Source of the DNA: Aphelocoma coerulescens
Lineage: Eukaryota > Chordata > Aves > Passeriformes > Corvidae
Reading direction: 5' to 3'
DNA: 64,000 bases
NCBI RefSeq assembly: GCF_041296385.1
Contig: NC_091014.1
Span: 18,513,578-18,577,577 of the forward strand
Shown: one piece after another, positions 41,232 to 52,870 of the stretch
Layout: each line of letters starts with the position of its first letter
Position numbering within the stretch: the first letter of the stretch is position 1
Notes under the pieces: generated by a model
Seen by the model: only the letters and a program-made list of their open reading frames with translations
What the model was told of the DNA's origin: nothing
The model's database searches: none
Made by a program: the position numbers and the translations under genes

Positions 41232-44200
41232 GTTTACATTAAAAACCACAGATTAAATACCATACTCCACCACTGTACTTGTCCTACCCTTAATTGTCTA
41301 TTACCATACTTTCCATAAAGGGTCATATGCAGAGCCAGAAGGTGTGAAGCCCAATAGCCTAAGCAGCAGTTTGCTTTCATTCCTAACCACAAAGTTACCA
41401 TCATGTTGCAGTCTCTCAACATCCAGCATAAATCTTAGTGACTGCACATGAAACACTCCGTCGTGTGTAAAGGAAACTGTTCCTGTTCATTATAACGTGC
41501 TGTGCACATTTTCTACATGAGGAATTATGTGCAATCTCTTTCAAGGACATCAAAGGAACTAAGTGAAGCATAATAGGTTTTTTTGTATAAATAGTATATA
41601 TCAAAGCCTTGCTAATGCCAATCACGGAAGTATTTCTAAGGAACACTTTCTTTGATACTGTTATCCAAGGAAGGATGCAATATGTTGCTTTTCTTAGTTG
41701 AAGCAGCTTAAAGCATGAAGTTCAAATTTCTGTTGTAGAAAAAGAACTTAATTCTGATCACAGAATGGTGAATACACCTGCATCTTAGATTCAAGGTAGC
41801 ATTACCAAGTTAAACATATTTTTGACATAGTTTCAAAACATAAAGTACACTGAAAGTCATTATTAACAAATGTCCTGTCTTCAGCATAGTGTCATTATGG
41901 ACATCCTTATCTGTCAAGAATAATTACAGAATGTGGTTGACAGTTTTTGTAATCCCGAATTAAGCCCTTTTAAAGTGTATGGTTATAGCAGTGCAAAGAG
42001 CTAAACCCACAATGGGATTTCAGTGCTACTGAAGACACCACCTCTCCCAAGGAACACAAAGCATCCAGTAAATCAAGTGTTGATTATTAGGTGCTACACA
42101 ACTGAAAACTTTATCAAAGAGCATTCATTCTGCACAGGTTACTCAAGATTGCCGATATGGAAGGCCAAGTCTTTGACTCTCTTACAGAACAGCTGGATAC
42201 CTATTTTTCCCTCAAAAATCTTAGAGAATTTGTGAACATTTGTCCTGAATTTACAGGTTCAGGTCAGGCTCCTCTTTCTCATGATGAAGAAATGAGAGAG
42301 AGATTATTGTAGACAGATGACTAAGCATACACTTGCTGTAGTCAAACAATAAACTAGGTGCTTTATCAGTGTTGACATTGTAAAAAGAAATGTTAAATTC
42401 ACTGCAGGCAATATCCCATTTAATGCATCTCCTTAGAAGGGAAGAACATTTTTTTTTTTTAAGACTTAGGGAATTTTTATACAGACAGAAGGAGTTTTAG
42501 CATTTTAGTATTCAGACCGGGCAATTCCAAAAATGGTGCAAATTATGGTCGGGGAGAACACTCAGAGCAGCTCTCTTTCTGCTTCCCTGTGTATTTTTCC
42601 CAGGGCTGCTGACTAAGAAGAGGAAATGATCCCCACTGTCAGTCTTGGAGGCAGTTGTGTTTTGGGGAAAACTTGGCTGTTGTCAGCATGTCCCTATTCA
42701 CACTTTAACTGGGCTAGTTTTAAAGTTCTACTTAGGCTCAGATATGAGTTGACCTATCTGACAGTTCAGCTGTCAGATGAAGAGAGAGACACTTTTTAGT
42801 GTCTATGAAACTTGTGAAATTACTGAAACATGAGTAAACATTCAGAGAGGTAGCTCTAAATTCCAGATATGTGTATAACAGGGATAAAGTAGATATATAT
42901 AAAATGACAAGAGTCTGTCTCAGTCCTATACCTTATTCACTCATTTGTAAAACACTTTACCTCTGACATATTTCTAAAGCTAAGCACTTCTAGAGGACTT
43001 TTTTATCTTCAAAGCACCTTTCAAATTTTGAATCTGATGATAGTCCTTATTTCATGGACTTTGATGATGCAGCCATACAACAGATAATCATTACTGTCTA
43101 TTAGATTCCTCAATTAACATTTTGAGGGAAGAATGAAGAATAACTATGGAAATATCTATATAAAAACTCTTGAAAGTCAAGGAAGGGAATCGCTTCACTT
43201 TAAGTATTGCCCAGCTTGGTGACCAGCTATCCCGAGGAGGGAAGTTTTTCCAAACTGTTTTTCAAGTGAAAAGAGATCAGCATATCTAGAAGATAAATTC
43301 ACCTGGTGTGTAGGAAGATGCCAATTTCACACTTGGAGACAACAAAGATAGCAATGAACTAAGCAAAACTACATTAAGCTTTTATGTTGAAAGCCAAACT
43401 GAAATACAAGACTACTTGTATTTTATTGTGTTTTAATATAAATAGGTGATGTTTTTCCCTCAAAATATGTTAAAGGTTCCAGTGGAAGTCCTCACTTTGA
43501 GATAGCCCAAATATCAGTCAGAAACACCTACAAATTGATGTAGATATTTACCTATTGATTCTCCATGGCATTAAGAAAATATTTCTTAGTCTAAGTTAAG
43601 AAATGACACCCTTCTGTTTATTTTTGAAGGATGTTTCCCTACAGTTCAAGAATTACAAAAGAAAGTGTATTAAATACTTTTGGTAAATATATACCAAATA
43701 TATACTTATTTAACATGTTTTTGCTTTCAGAAGGCATAAAAATCTTAAACATATAAAATCAACAATATAGACATTTAAGAGTACAATTTCTTTAAAAGTA
43801 GGTTTGCATTCAAAATAATTATCAATTTTTGTAAATATTAAAAACTTGAAATTATGCCAAATATTCTCTTTACATTCAATTTTATTAACAATTAGTTACT
43901 GATAACTATGCTAAAACAAACCCAAACAAACCTTAAAATGTGATCTTACTCTGAATGGGAATATTTTTCCTAAATACTGCTAGTATGTCATGGTTTACCT
44001 AACTCCAATTACCATTATATCAAAATAACAATTATGATTTAAATTCCTCATTTAACTGCTATAGCAGGGACTACACTGAGCTGTCCCTATATCCCAAATC
44101 ACCATTTAAACACATACATAATTTTTAAGGCTGGTATCTTCAGATCCAAGACATTGTAAGATGGTCAAGAGACATTATTTGTTATACTTAAAGAAAATAC

Positions 44201-47200
44201 TTACTTTATTTCTTTATGGCCTTGTCTTTCTATTTTTCAGTTCAAGGTTGTTTAGGGTTTAATTTTGCTTTTTATTTCAGCAAAATTTCAAGAAAATTGA
44301 GAAGAGGTAAACCAAATATACATTGCATAGAAAGGCCTGAGGAAAAAACCCAACAAAAACCACCCCAAAAACAACCCAAAACCAAACTCCATTGTAAACA
44401 TTACCATGTTTGGTTCAAATATTTTTGCTCCTCTAAGAAAGAAAAAAATAGATTTTAATTCAGAACCCACATAAATATTCATTATGCATACTTTCCTATC
44501 TGGAAATGCATCAATTAATTAATTAACTATTCATAGAAGTGCTTCTTTTTCCCCTCACTTTCTACTCAAATTCTTTCTATATTTGAATCTGTCCTCACGC
44601 TACATTTAAGATGCTTTTTGCCTCTGCATTAAATGGGAATATGAATCTCCGCGAATAAAGAAATGATTAGTAAACAAATATGATCATGGTTTTGGTAGGT
44701 GTAAGAAGGAAAAAGAAGGGGAGGAGAAAGAGGACTGTGCATTAAAATTGTATTGCCATGACTAAAATATTCTTAACTGTCACATGTGAATGGTATGTGG
44801 GCCTACAAGAGTTATGTAAATACTCTGCCTTCTTGCACAGTGTTTAATAGATGGTTAAGCAGAGGGAGTTACTGAGCTGAAGAAGAAAGGTTAATGTACT
44901 TATCAGCAGTATATTCCTGTGTATAGCTTCATCTGGAAGTGACCAATTAGAGGTGTTAAAATTTTGGGTCATTACAAGATCCACAGGTTTGCATGCAGAT
45001 TCTGTCAAAAAAACAATTTCATGCAAGTTTTGTTCTGTGATCATAACAAAACCACAGTTGATATGAAAAAGCAAACAAGACATGTTTCTTTGATGTTTTA
45101 CACCTTATTTGTCAGTGCGAAGGAAACAGGTGAAAAAGGTTCCAAAATCCTTAGGACATTATTTCCTACATGCATTAAAAAAAATAAATTTTAAATTATA
45201 ATGAGGGACTGGACTTTCAAAGTGATCCAATTAGAAGTATGTAGAAGTTGTAATTCTTGTTATATCTTTTAATCACATGATTTTCTTCACAAGTAAATGG
45301 TAGTATGCCAACTCTGCCAATACTCACAAAACAACAAAGCCAACTAAACTAAAAGAATTTGTCTTTGGTTTTAATTCCCGAGGACCATAATATGCAATAT
45401 GAAATATGCACACCTGAGGACAGGAAGAACAATGTGTATGCTTCAATTTTAGCAAAAGTCATCTGAAAATTTTTCTGAAGTGATTGCAATAAAATATTCA
45501 GAATTTATGTTGTCTGTATTTCACTAATCTTGCTTTAAAGGATAAGGATTTTCTTAGAGGATGGAAAAAACATTTGGTGATAGTCTTTTTGCTCTGGAAT
45601 TATTTGATATTTAGAGAGAGCTCAGAAAAGGACAGGATTTGAGCAGTATAATTTAGGGCCATATAAAGACCTATTAATCAATCAAGACAATTGATTAAGG
45701 ACTCTGGGGATAAAAGGTCATAAAGGATTAATTTAGTTCAATTTTTTTTAAATTTTAAATGAAGTTTCAAACATTCATGTGGGACAAAAGGGAATTTCGG
45801 TATTAATTCATCAGTATGTATAGTTTAACTGATTTTCCATTCAATGAAGAATGGTGGCTTTATTTTTTTATGGATTTTTTTTTTTTTAATTCAGTTGAAT
45901 CCGTAACAACACTTTGCTCATGCTGCTCTATTAAGGTTTTCTCTTTTTCTTTCCTGCATATCAAAAAAGAATCCATGTTGGCCTAGGTGTTTAACGGAAA
46001 CAGATTAACTCAACAGAACTCTCAATTAGCATCTTTATCTAACCTAAAAGTTTGTGTTCTTAATCATATAGAGTTGAACTGGATATTCAATATACATAAT
46101 TTAATATTAAAAATATGAACTTAAAAGACTCTTAAGATGATTTTATTAACTGGTATTATTTATTAACTATGTATTGTGAATACATAGATTGATGCTGGGG
46201 GAAGTGGAGCAGAGAAGACTAATTCAAATTTATTCTGTCAACATTCATGATGAGTGTCACTGGTATGCACACATACTAACTTATGGAGCTCATGTTGATG
46301 AATACTTGAAAAGATAAGTAAGCATGGCCTACAGCAGGGTTCATAAAATTTGCACACTCATTTGGTTGAGTTCTACACTGCTGAAGGTTTGGGTTTTTAT
46401 ATTTAACTCATTGATTTAAAAATTGTTAGAGAATTAGCATTTGTCATTGGCCTCTATTTTCTCTTTTAATTGTAACTTCCGATGGAAATCAATGATTCTA
46501 TTTAATGAAATGAAGAACTCCTAGCTGGATATTTTCTGGGCATTTGCAGATTACATATTTCTCAGTTATTTCAGTAGGAGGCTTATAAGACATAAATTTT
46601 CCTTTGTTTTTTCCCATGATTCCCCAACACATCTTAGTAGATAGCACTTTGAGCACAATAGGTGAAATGTTAAGCCTTGATGTATGTGGTTTATTTGCAA
46701 TTGGTGATAAAGTAAATGGTATTTTTTTTCTACTGTAATGTTTATTTACATATGCCTTTGTTTTGCAGTCTGCTTCCTTTTTTCTTTTTCCTTTTGTTTC
46801 TTATTTCCTCACTGCTCACTTTTTCCAACTATTTGTATGCACTTTGGGTTTTTCAATTACCTCCATATTACCTATTTGGGGAGCACTGTTTTAAATGCGT
46901 ATTTTAACAGCACAATTTGGTTTGACAGAATGATTTGTAGTGCTGCAGCAAGCCTTTCACCAGAGATCTGAAATCTGGTGCACAAACTCCCTAATCTAGC
47001 AAGCTTTAATTCGTAAGCTTACTGCTGTTCCTCCATTAAGGTAGTGGTGAAATGCTAATCGGAAATTGTTGTGCAGAGCTTCTAAGCTGCTAAAAAATGC
47101 AGAACTGCTGAAATTCTACAGGACTGTGACATTTAAAACATCATTGTATCAGAATCATCATTTTCTTTTAATTAGGAGCAGGTAGAGGAGAGTAAGGGGA

Positions 47201-48748
47201 GTATTTACGTGCACGTTATGCTGATGGAAAAAGAATGAGGAAAGTAGCAGTGTCCTCAGCAGCCTCTGCTTGATTAGTAAATCACTTATTTGTTCCCTGC
47301 TTTTTCAGATCTTATATTCATTTCACAGTGGCATATTTGCAGTGGGAGTTAGCGAAACAAATGCCATCCCATCCTCACCAAGGGTTTTCTGGTTAAAGCA
47401 CACTGCAAGAATTCAGTGTTCTGGGTTGGACACATTGCTCTGGTTGACAGCATTTGCAATCAAGCTCTGTAAGTGCCTTCGTCCCCAAACAGTTGTGTCT
47501 AAGAGATTATGGAACTCTTCTCTTACTGGGCAGAGCTGAAAGTGTCAGCTTTACTTCAGGGCAGGAATCAGGCTTATGGCACTTTATGTTTATTACAGGG
47601 GAGGCTCCAAATAATGGCAACAAAGTTAATATTTTTCAAGTTTTTCATGACAAGCAAATTTTGTGTTTCTCATTCTAAAATTAAATTGTGAGTATAAGGA
47701 GAAATAATCTTTTTGTGTAGGCAAGGGAAATAGTAAAAATATAAGTTCCTTTGGGACACATAAATCCAAAGACTTTATCCTTCAGTCTAAGGTCAGAATT
47801 TTCTCTGAGGTTCTGCAGATGCCAGTCCTACTCTTGATATTTATTGTATATGGCAGCAGATCCACTATATTACATTGTATCAGTGATCCAAAATTATATA
47901 AATTGGTATTGTCTATGTCAGTGAAAATTTTTCAATTAAACGAATTACCTTGCCTTTCCAAAATGAGCCTAACAGATGCTTAAAACTTGTTCCATGTGGC
48001 AGATTCATAGTTCTCTGAGTGGGGAGGTGAGACAGAGGAGGACATAGCATGAGATACACTGGTGTTTGTCAAGTTTCCTCTTCTGCAGACATATTCACCC
48101 TGCTTTCTTTGGTCCCATTTTGCTCCTTGCAGCATTCCATGGCTCCAGTAAGCCACAGTAATGTTTTTCTTCACATCAGAAATATCTTGTGGATGCATTC
48201 AGATTCTCTGTTCATTCTTCTTCTTTGCCATGAAAAAATATTTGTACTCACCTAAGAAAAACAGTTTGTTTCTTTAAACTTTTAAAGATCCCTAGCCTTT
48301 TGGTGAGACATAATAAATGTAAGTGCAGGCCTTTATTTTCATGGTAGTAAAATTCTTAGTATACCAATATACTAGACTACTTTGATAGTTTAATCAATTT
48401 TAAGGTACTAAACCACCAATATATTCATACTGATTAATTTAATTTAACAAATATTTTAATTAATTCATTCAGCAAATACTTAATAACTTCTTAATAAACA
48501 AGAATAGTTAAGGGAATTTCTGATACAATGGTAAGAAAAAGACATAGTACCATTTGTGATGTCTAAATTTAAATACTTCCAAATAATTTCATTTCATCAT
48601 TTTAACAGGATTTCCTAAATTTATTTGAAATAGGTTTACAAATCTGACCAAGTACAGAAATGTAGCTCCAAACTATTACTTTACTTGCATAAATATCTTC
48701 TATTCTCTATAGAAACAAAGCAGAAGAAGCTTAAACTTTACATGAATC

Positions 48749-48751
<3 letters not shown>

Positions 48752-48789
<38 letters not shown>
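48752..48789. repeat. Uninterrupted T38 homopolymer
   Basis: Thirty-eight consecutive T bases. Read on the minus strand it is a poly-A run such as ends a retrocopy. I find no recognisable body upstream of it on that strand and no flanking duplication, so a retrocopy is not called. The length is subject to sequencing error. Confidence 0.9.
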
Positions 48790-48791
<2 letters not shown>

Positions 48792-49679
48792 ATAGCCACG
48801 CACAAATGCAGGTATGTAGAAGAAAAACACCATTTGTAGTTTTCTAAAATAAATGCATCTGCCAATAAATAAATCAATAAACACAGGATTTAAAAGATGA
48901 TGTTACTTAAAATAATTTTAAGAAGAAAATAATATTTTAATGATTAACTAACAAGTCTAGAAAGAGTAGACAATTCTTTTGATTAAAAATTTAAAACCTT
49001 TATCAAGTAGCTTAGCTCAGAAGACACAGTTAAATGAGGAACACATACATCTTGTAAATTTCTGTGTTAATTCTCTGGTAGGAAATTATAACTGCAGTGA
49101 CTGGAATTGCTTGTTCACCAGTTTTAAAAATTCTGAACTATATTTTGTAAATCAAACAGTATAAAATAACTTCATCTCATGTCAAACCCATAATTCAGTG
49201 ATTACCTGTTTTATTTGAAGATTTGGATGTTTGAAAATAATAATTTATTGGCTCCATCTTTACTGTGACCTCAATTAAAACTGTTCTGTCTATAATTAGT
49301 TTAATTAATTGTACTAATATGCTTGTTTAGGTGAATATTTGCTTCCTAAGCCACTTTAATCAAAGTAATAAAACACACAGAAATGGTTTATACCATCAAG
49401 TTGCAAGCTGGGTCATGAAATCTGAGAGTTTAGCTAGCTACATTAAATAATTTTGCAAGGAATTTGAAATTTTTCCAGAGTAAAGCAATGGCACAGATTT
49501 AAGACCTCTAACTGTTTTTCCCTCTTCTTATGTATATAGACCCTGATAGCTACATAGAGAATAGTATTTTATGTATGTCAAAACCTGTGATCTTGAACAC
49601 TCAAAGATCTGTCTAAGACTAGTGGCATCTTACATCCTTACTCTTTTTTACCAATTTTTTTTTCCACTTTAATTTTAAA

Positions 49680-49688
49680 GCATTTCTT
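49680..49688. repeat. Left 9-bp direct repeat (gcatttctt)
   Basis: Identical to 50285-50293 and directly abutting the GC-rich element; a probable target-site duplication. Confidence 0.75.
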
Positions 49689-50284
49689 TGTGGGAGTGTG
49701 TTTGGTTTGGTCTGGTCCGGGTCTCCCCTATGGTTTTGTACTTTTGTATAATCCCAGTTGGCGCCCTCCCTATTTTATGGAAATTACCCTATATGTCAAC
49801 ATTGTCTCCTCCCAGGGCCCCGCCAGTCACTCCGGCACTGCTCCCATGCTTCTGGAAAGTTCTATGCTGGGGGCCCGGTGATTGGTCCTGGGAGGGGAGT
49901 CCCTCCCTTCTTCTCTTACAGTTGGTTCCTGCTTGTGTCCTTCACCTTGTTTACCACACCCTTCCCTTCCCTGACTGGTTGTTCTGTAACCCCTCCCTTG
50001 TGACCGCCCCTCCATAAACTCCCTCGCACAAGGCCTTCAGGCTGCTCACTGCTGGGCCCCTCTGGTGGGTGTGGTCTTCAGCTTGGAGGCCCAATAAACT
50101 TGCTGGATTTTACCCAACGTTGAGCCTGCCTCCTTCTTCCACCACCTGCCTCCATCGCTGCGGTCCTGTGGAAGGACCCATGAGCCAGACCTCTGGTCCC
50201 TTCAATACCAGAGGCTGGCCCCCGCAGCCTACTGCGTCCAGAGCTGACTGGGCTAAGTGGGAATTGCTCCAAGGGGACGCAGAG
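49689..50284 (+). mobile_element. GC-rich LTR-like element, family not named
   Basis: This 596-bp block is much richer in G+C than its flanks. It starts TGTGGGAGTG, has a CCAAT-type box (gattggtcc at about 49878-49887), a TATA-like ccataaactcc near 50011 and a polyadenylation signal aataaa near 50092, then about 180 bp of U5-like sequence. That layout matches a retroviral LTR (U3-R-U5). It is bracketed exactly by gcatttctt at 49680-49688 and 50285-50293. A 9-bp duplication is longer than the 4-6 bp usual for retroviral integration, and the right end reads gacgcagag rather than ending in ca. An endogenous retrovirus solo LTR is my best reading; a non-LTR insertion is the alternative. Open frames inside it look like GC-driven chance frames. 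Confidence 0.6.
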
Positions 50285-50293
50285 GCATTTCTT
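50285..50293. repeat. Right 9-bp direct repeat (gcatttctt)
   Basis: Identical to 49680-49688 and directly after the GC-rich element. Confidence 0.75.
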
Positions 50294-51972
50294 ATGTACC
50301 TGAAAGTTTTTGTTCTGAGTATGGCTATAGGTCTCTCAAACTTGAGGTTGCTGAGGTATGTGTTATCCTATGAGAGTCTCTGGCTGACTGCAGCTCAGAA
50401 ACCAGCATGTTTGTGTGCTGGTCCCCTCAGGGGCTTGACCTGGTGTTTTTCAGAGCATCCCTAACGCATAGTAACAAGATTGGGCGCTTCACGCAGCACT
50501 GTAGTAGCTGCTGTTTTCTTTTCAAATGCTGTTACTACCACGATTTTATTTTCATAATAGTGGTTGGTGCACTTTTCCAGGAGGTGGAAGACTTGATTTT
50601 ATTCTCACTTCAGTCTGCCAGGATTTGAACCCACGCCTCCTGGCGTGGAACACAGAGTGCTGTAACCATTAAGTTGAAGGCAAGAATGGAGATGAGAAGA
50701 GCAGGAAGGGATTAAAAGTCTCCCTTTTTTTAAAAGCTATGCTGCTATGCTGAAAGCAAGCAAGTTCCTTGAATGAAGACAGAAAAAAATACAAGAATCA
50801 ACATCTTTTTTTATGTCTTATAGGAAGTAAATTTTCACAGGAGAAAACTCAGTCCCTTATTTATGTAGGCGACCTCAGATAGATGTTGCATAAAACCCAG
50901 AAGTAGCACTAAAGGAAGTGCTATACAACACAATTCCAAATATGGGCTGTAGTTTTAATTTCTCTAAAGACCCCCATCAGTGTAGAAACAAATATATTTT
51001 GCTGGGTTTTCTGTGCAGTAGACTACAAAATAATACTGTAGCTGAGTAATCCCTCCATTTTGCTTGTGTCTTTCCATTAAAATAAAACCCACAAAATATT
51101 TTTCAGATTATTTTTGTAAATTAGCTCATAGTTTCTCATAGATATTTCAAGAATAGCTCCAGGTGATTAAGCGGTGGCAGACTTATAGTCGAACAAAAAT
51201 ATGAGGTTTAAATTGCTTTCTTGCTAGATTGCATTGCTGATTTAGAGGTCTTACACTGATATAATATTACTCCCCACATTTACACCCAAATTACACTAAC
51301 AATCAAAAAATCTCACAAGGACTTATCATACATTCTGCTGTTTTATAAATTGCCAGTATGTGATTTGAAATTTCTCAGAAATATCCATTCCTGACTCAGG
51401 ATTCCCTAATTAATCTCTTTCATTTATTCCTTCCTAGTATTTGTTCCTTTATTAGCAAATCTGAGTGAAACTTGAATCTTTATATAATTTTTGGTTAATA
51501 TTTCTCACATAAACAATGTTAGCAGTTTGTGTGTTTCAAAGCAAAATTCATACTTCAACAGTATGTTGGCTGCAGTGTTAGCTGGAGGCATTTTCATCTT
51601 TTCACAGATGATATGGAGATGAGACTTTCAGGTGGAAGAACACAATGAAATACATTATTATTAGATGGAACTGTGAAGCTGCTTGAAAAATATTGATTCT
51701 GTGTGCTAAAATAACTAGCAGTTCATGACATTTTATTTTTCCTGAGATGATTGAGCTATTTAAAAGGAAATAGTATTATTTTTCTGTAACAGAACATTTC
51801 AAAATTTTCAAAAATTAAATACTTTCAGGACAAACAACTAAAAGCATATTTTAAATTATTTTTCATCCAATTTTATGTTTTGGACTTTTTGTTTGTTTGC
51901 TGATTTTTTAAATCAGGTCTCTGGCATAAGCCAAATAGAAATTTTTCCCTTAAGCCACTTCTCACAGTGATA
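50294..51972. other. Non-coding stretch with a tRNA-like segment
   Basis: 50294-50680 is less AT-rich than average and contains the tRNA-like segment listed separately. From about 50700 to 51972 the sequence is ordinary AT-rich DNA with nothing I can assign. Confidence 0.5.
50608..50676 (-). repeat. tRNA-like segment, probably SINE-derived
   Basis: On the minus strand, aacttaatggttacagc resembles a tRNA D-arm (A box), and gggttcaaatcc about 45 bases later is a near-perfect B box. In the plus strand, cacgcc and ggcgtg (about 50630-50646) form a 6-bp stem around tcct. The arms do not fold into a normal cloverleaf and I see no paired acceptor stem, so this is not a functional tRNA gene. An old tRNA-derived SINE head is the likeliest reading. 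I cannot name the family. Confidence 0.4.
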
Positions 51973-52870
51973 TAATGAATCATAGAATATTTTAGGTTGG
52001 AAAAAATCTCTAAGGTCATGAAGTCAAACCATTAACCCAGCACTGCCAACTCCACCACTAAACCACGCCATTAAGTGCCACATCTACATATATTTTAAAT
52101 CCCTTTGGAGACAGTGACTCAACCACTTCCCTTGTCAGACTGATCCAATACTTGACAACCTTTTCAGTGAAGACTTTTTTCTTAGTATCCCATCTAAACC
52201 TTCCCTGGTGCAACTTAAGGCCATTTCCTCTTGTACTGTCACTTGTTACTTGGGAGAACTGACCAACCCCTGCCTGGCTACAGCCTCCTTTCAGGAAGTT
52301 GTAAAGAGTTATAAGGTTCCTCCTGAACCTCCTTTTCTCCAGGCTGAATACTCCCAGCTCCCTTAGCTGCTCCTCAACAGGACTGATGTTCAGACCCTTC
52401 ACCAGCTCAATTGCCCTTCTCTGGACACGCTCCAGTCCCTCAATGTCTTTCTTGTCATGAGGAGCCCAAAACTGGACACAGGATTTGAGGTGCGGCCACA
52501 GCAGTGCCATGTACAGAGGGAAGATCCCTGCCCTGCTTCTGCTGCCCACACTACTGCTGATCCAAGCCAGGGTACCATTGATCTTCTTGGCCACCTGGGC
52601 ACACTCTGGCTCATGTTCAACTGGCTGTGAAACAGCATTCCCATGTCCTTTATCCCCAGGCAGATTTCCAGCTAATCTGCCCCAAGGTGCAAGCTCATGG
52701 GGTTGTTGTGACCCAAGTGCAGGACACAGCACTTGGCCTTTTTAAACCTCATACAATAGTTCTTGCCCATCAATCCAGACTGTTCAGATGCCCCTGCAGA
52801 GCCTTACTGCCCTCCAGCAGATCAACACTCCTGCCAGGCTTTGTGTTGTCTGCAAACTGACTGAAGCTAA
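51973..52870 (-). mobile_element. CR1: CR1 LINE, 5'-truncated, ORF2 3' part and 3' UTR
   Basis: This is the longest transposon in the window, about 900 bp, read on the minus strand. Its 3' end at the left is preserved (aatcatagaatattttaggt). The minus-strand frame at 52058-52732 is open for 224 codons. Its first 45 or so residues are out of the CR1 frame, and a frameshift near 52600 separates them from the true CR1 reading. After that the frame reads CR1 ORF2 C-terminus, with QVAKKINGTLA, VQFWAPHDKKDIEGLERVQR, LRELGVFSLEKRR and REVVESLSP. Upstream, near 52845, the reverse-transcriptase motif appears as FADN instead of the catalytic FADD. This copy is dead on three counts: truncation, frameshift and a changed catalytic residue. 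Confidence 0.95.

Larger units (their letters stand above)
38342..49679. other. AT-rich non-coding stretch, no gene seen
   Basis: A moderately GC-rich patch at about 38510-38760 and a less AT-rich patch at 38840-39110 could be old repeats, but I cannot name them. Simple repeats are TTTA-like near 40675-40691, CAAA at 41209-41231, T-rich near 45874-45889 and T38 at 48752-48789. About 46930-47240 has the look of a regulatory or conserved element (see findings). No exon or RNA gene is recognised. Confidence 0.55.

Noticed and set aside
49688..50464. Frames of 109 and 131 codons around the GC-rich element
   Set aside because: They overlap promoter-like and polyadenylation-like signals of an LTR-like element and look like GC-driven chance frames.
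52058..52732. The 224-codon minus-strand frame as a host protein
   Set aside because: From about residue 45 it matches the CR1 ORF2 C-terminus and it lies inside a CR1 copy; its start is in the wrong frame for CR1.
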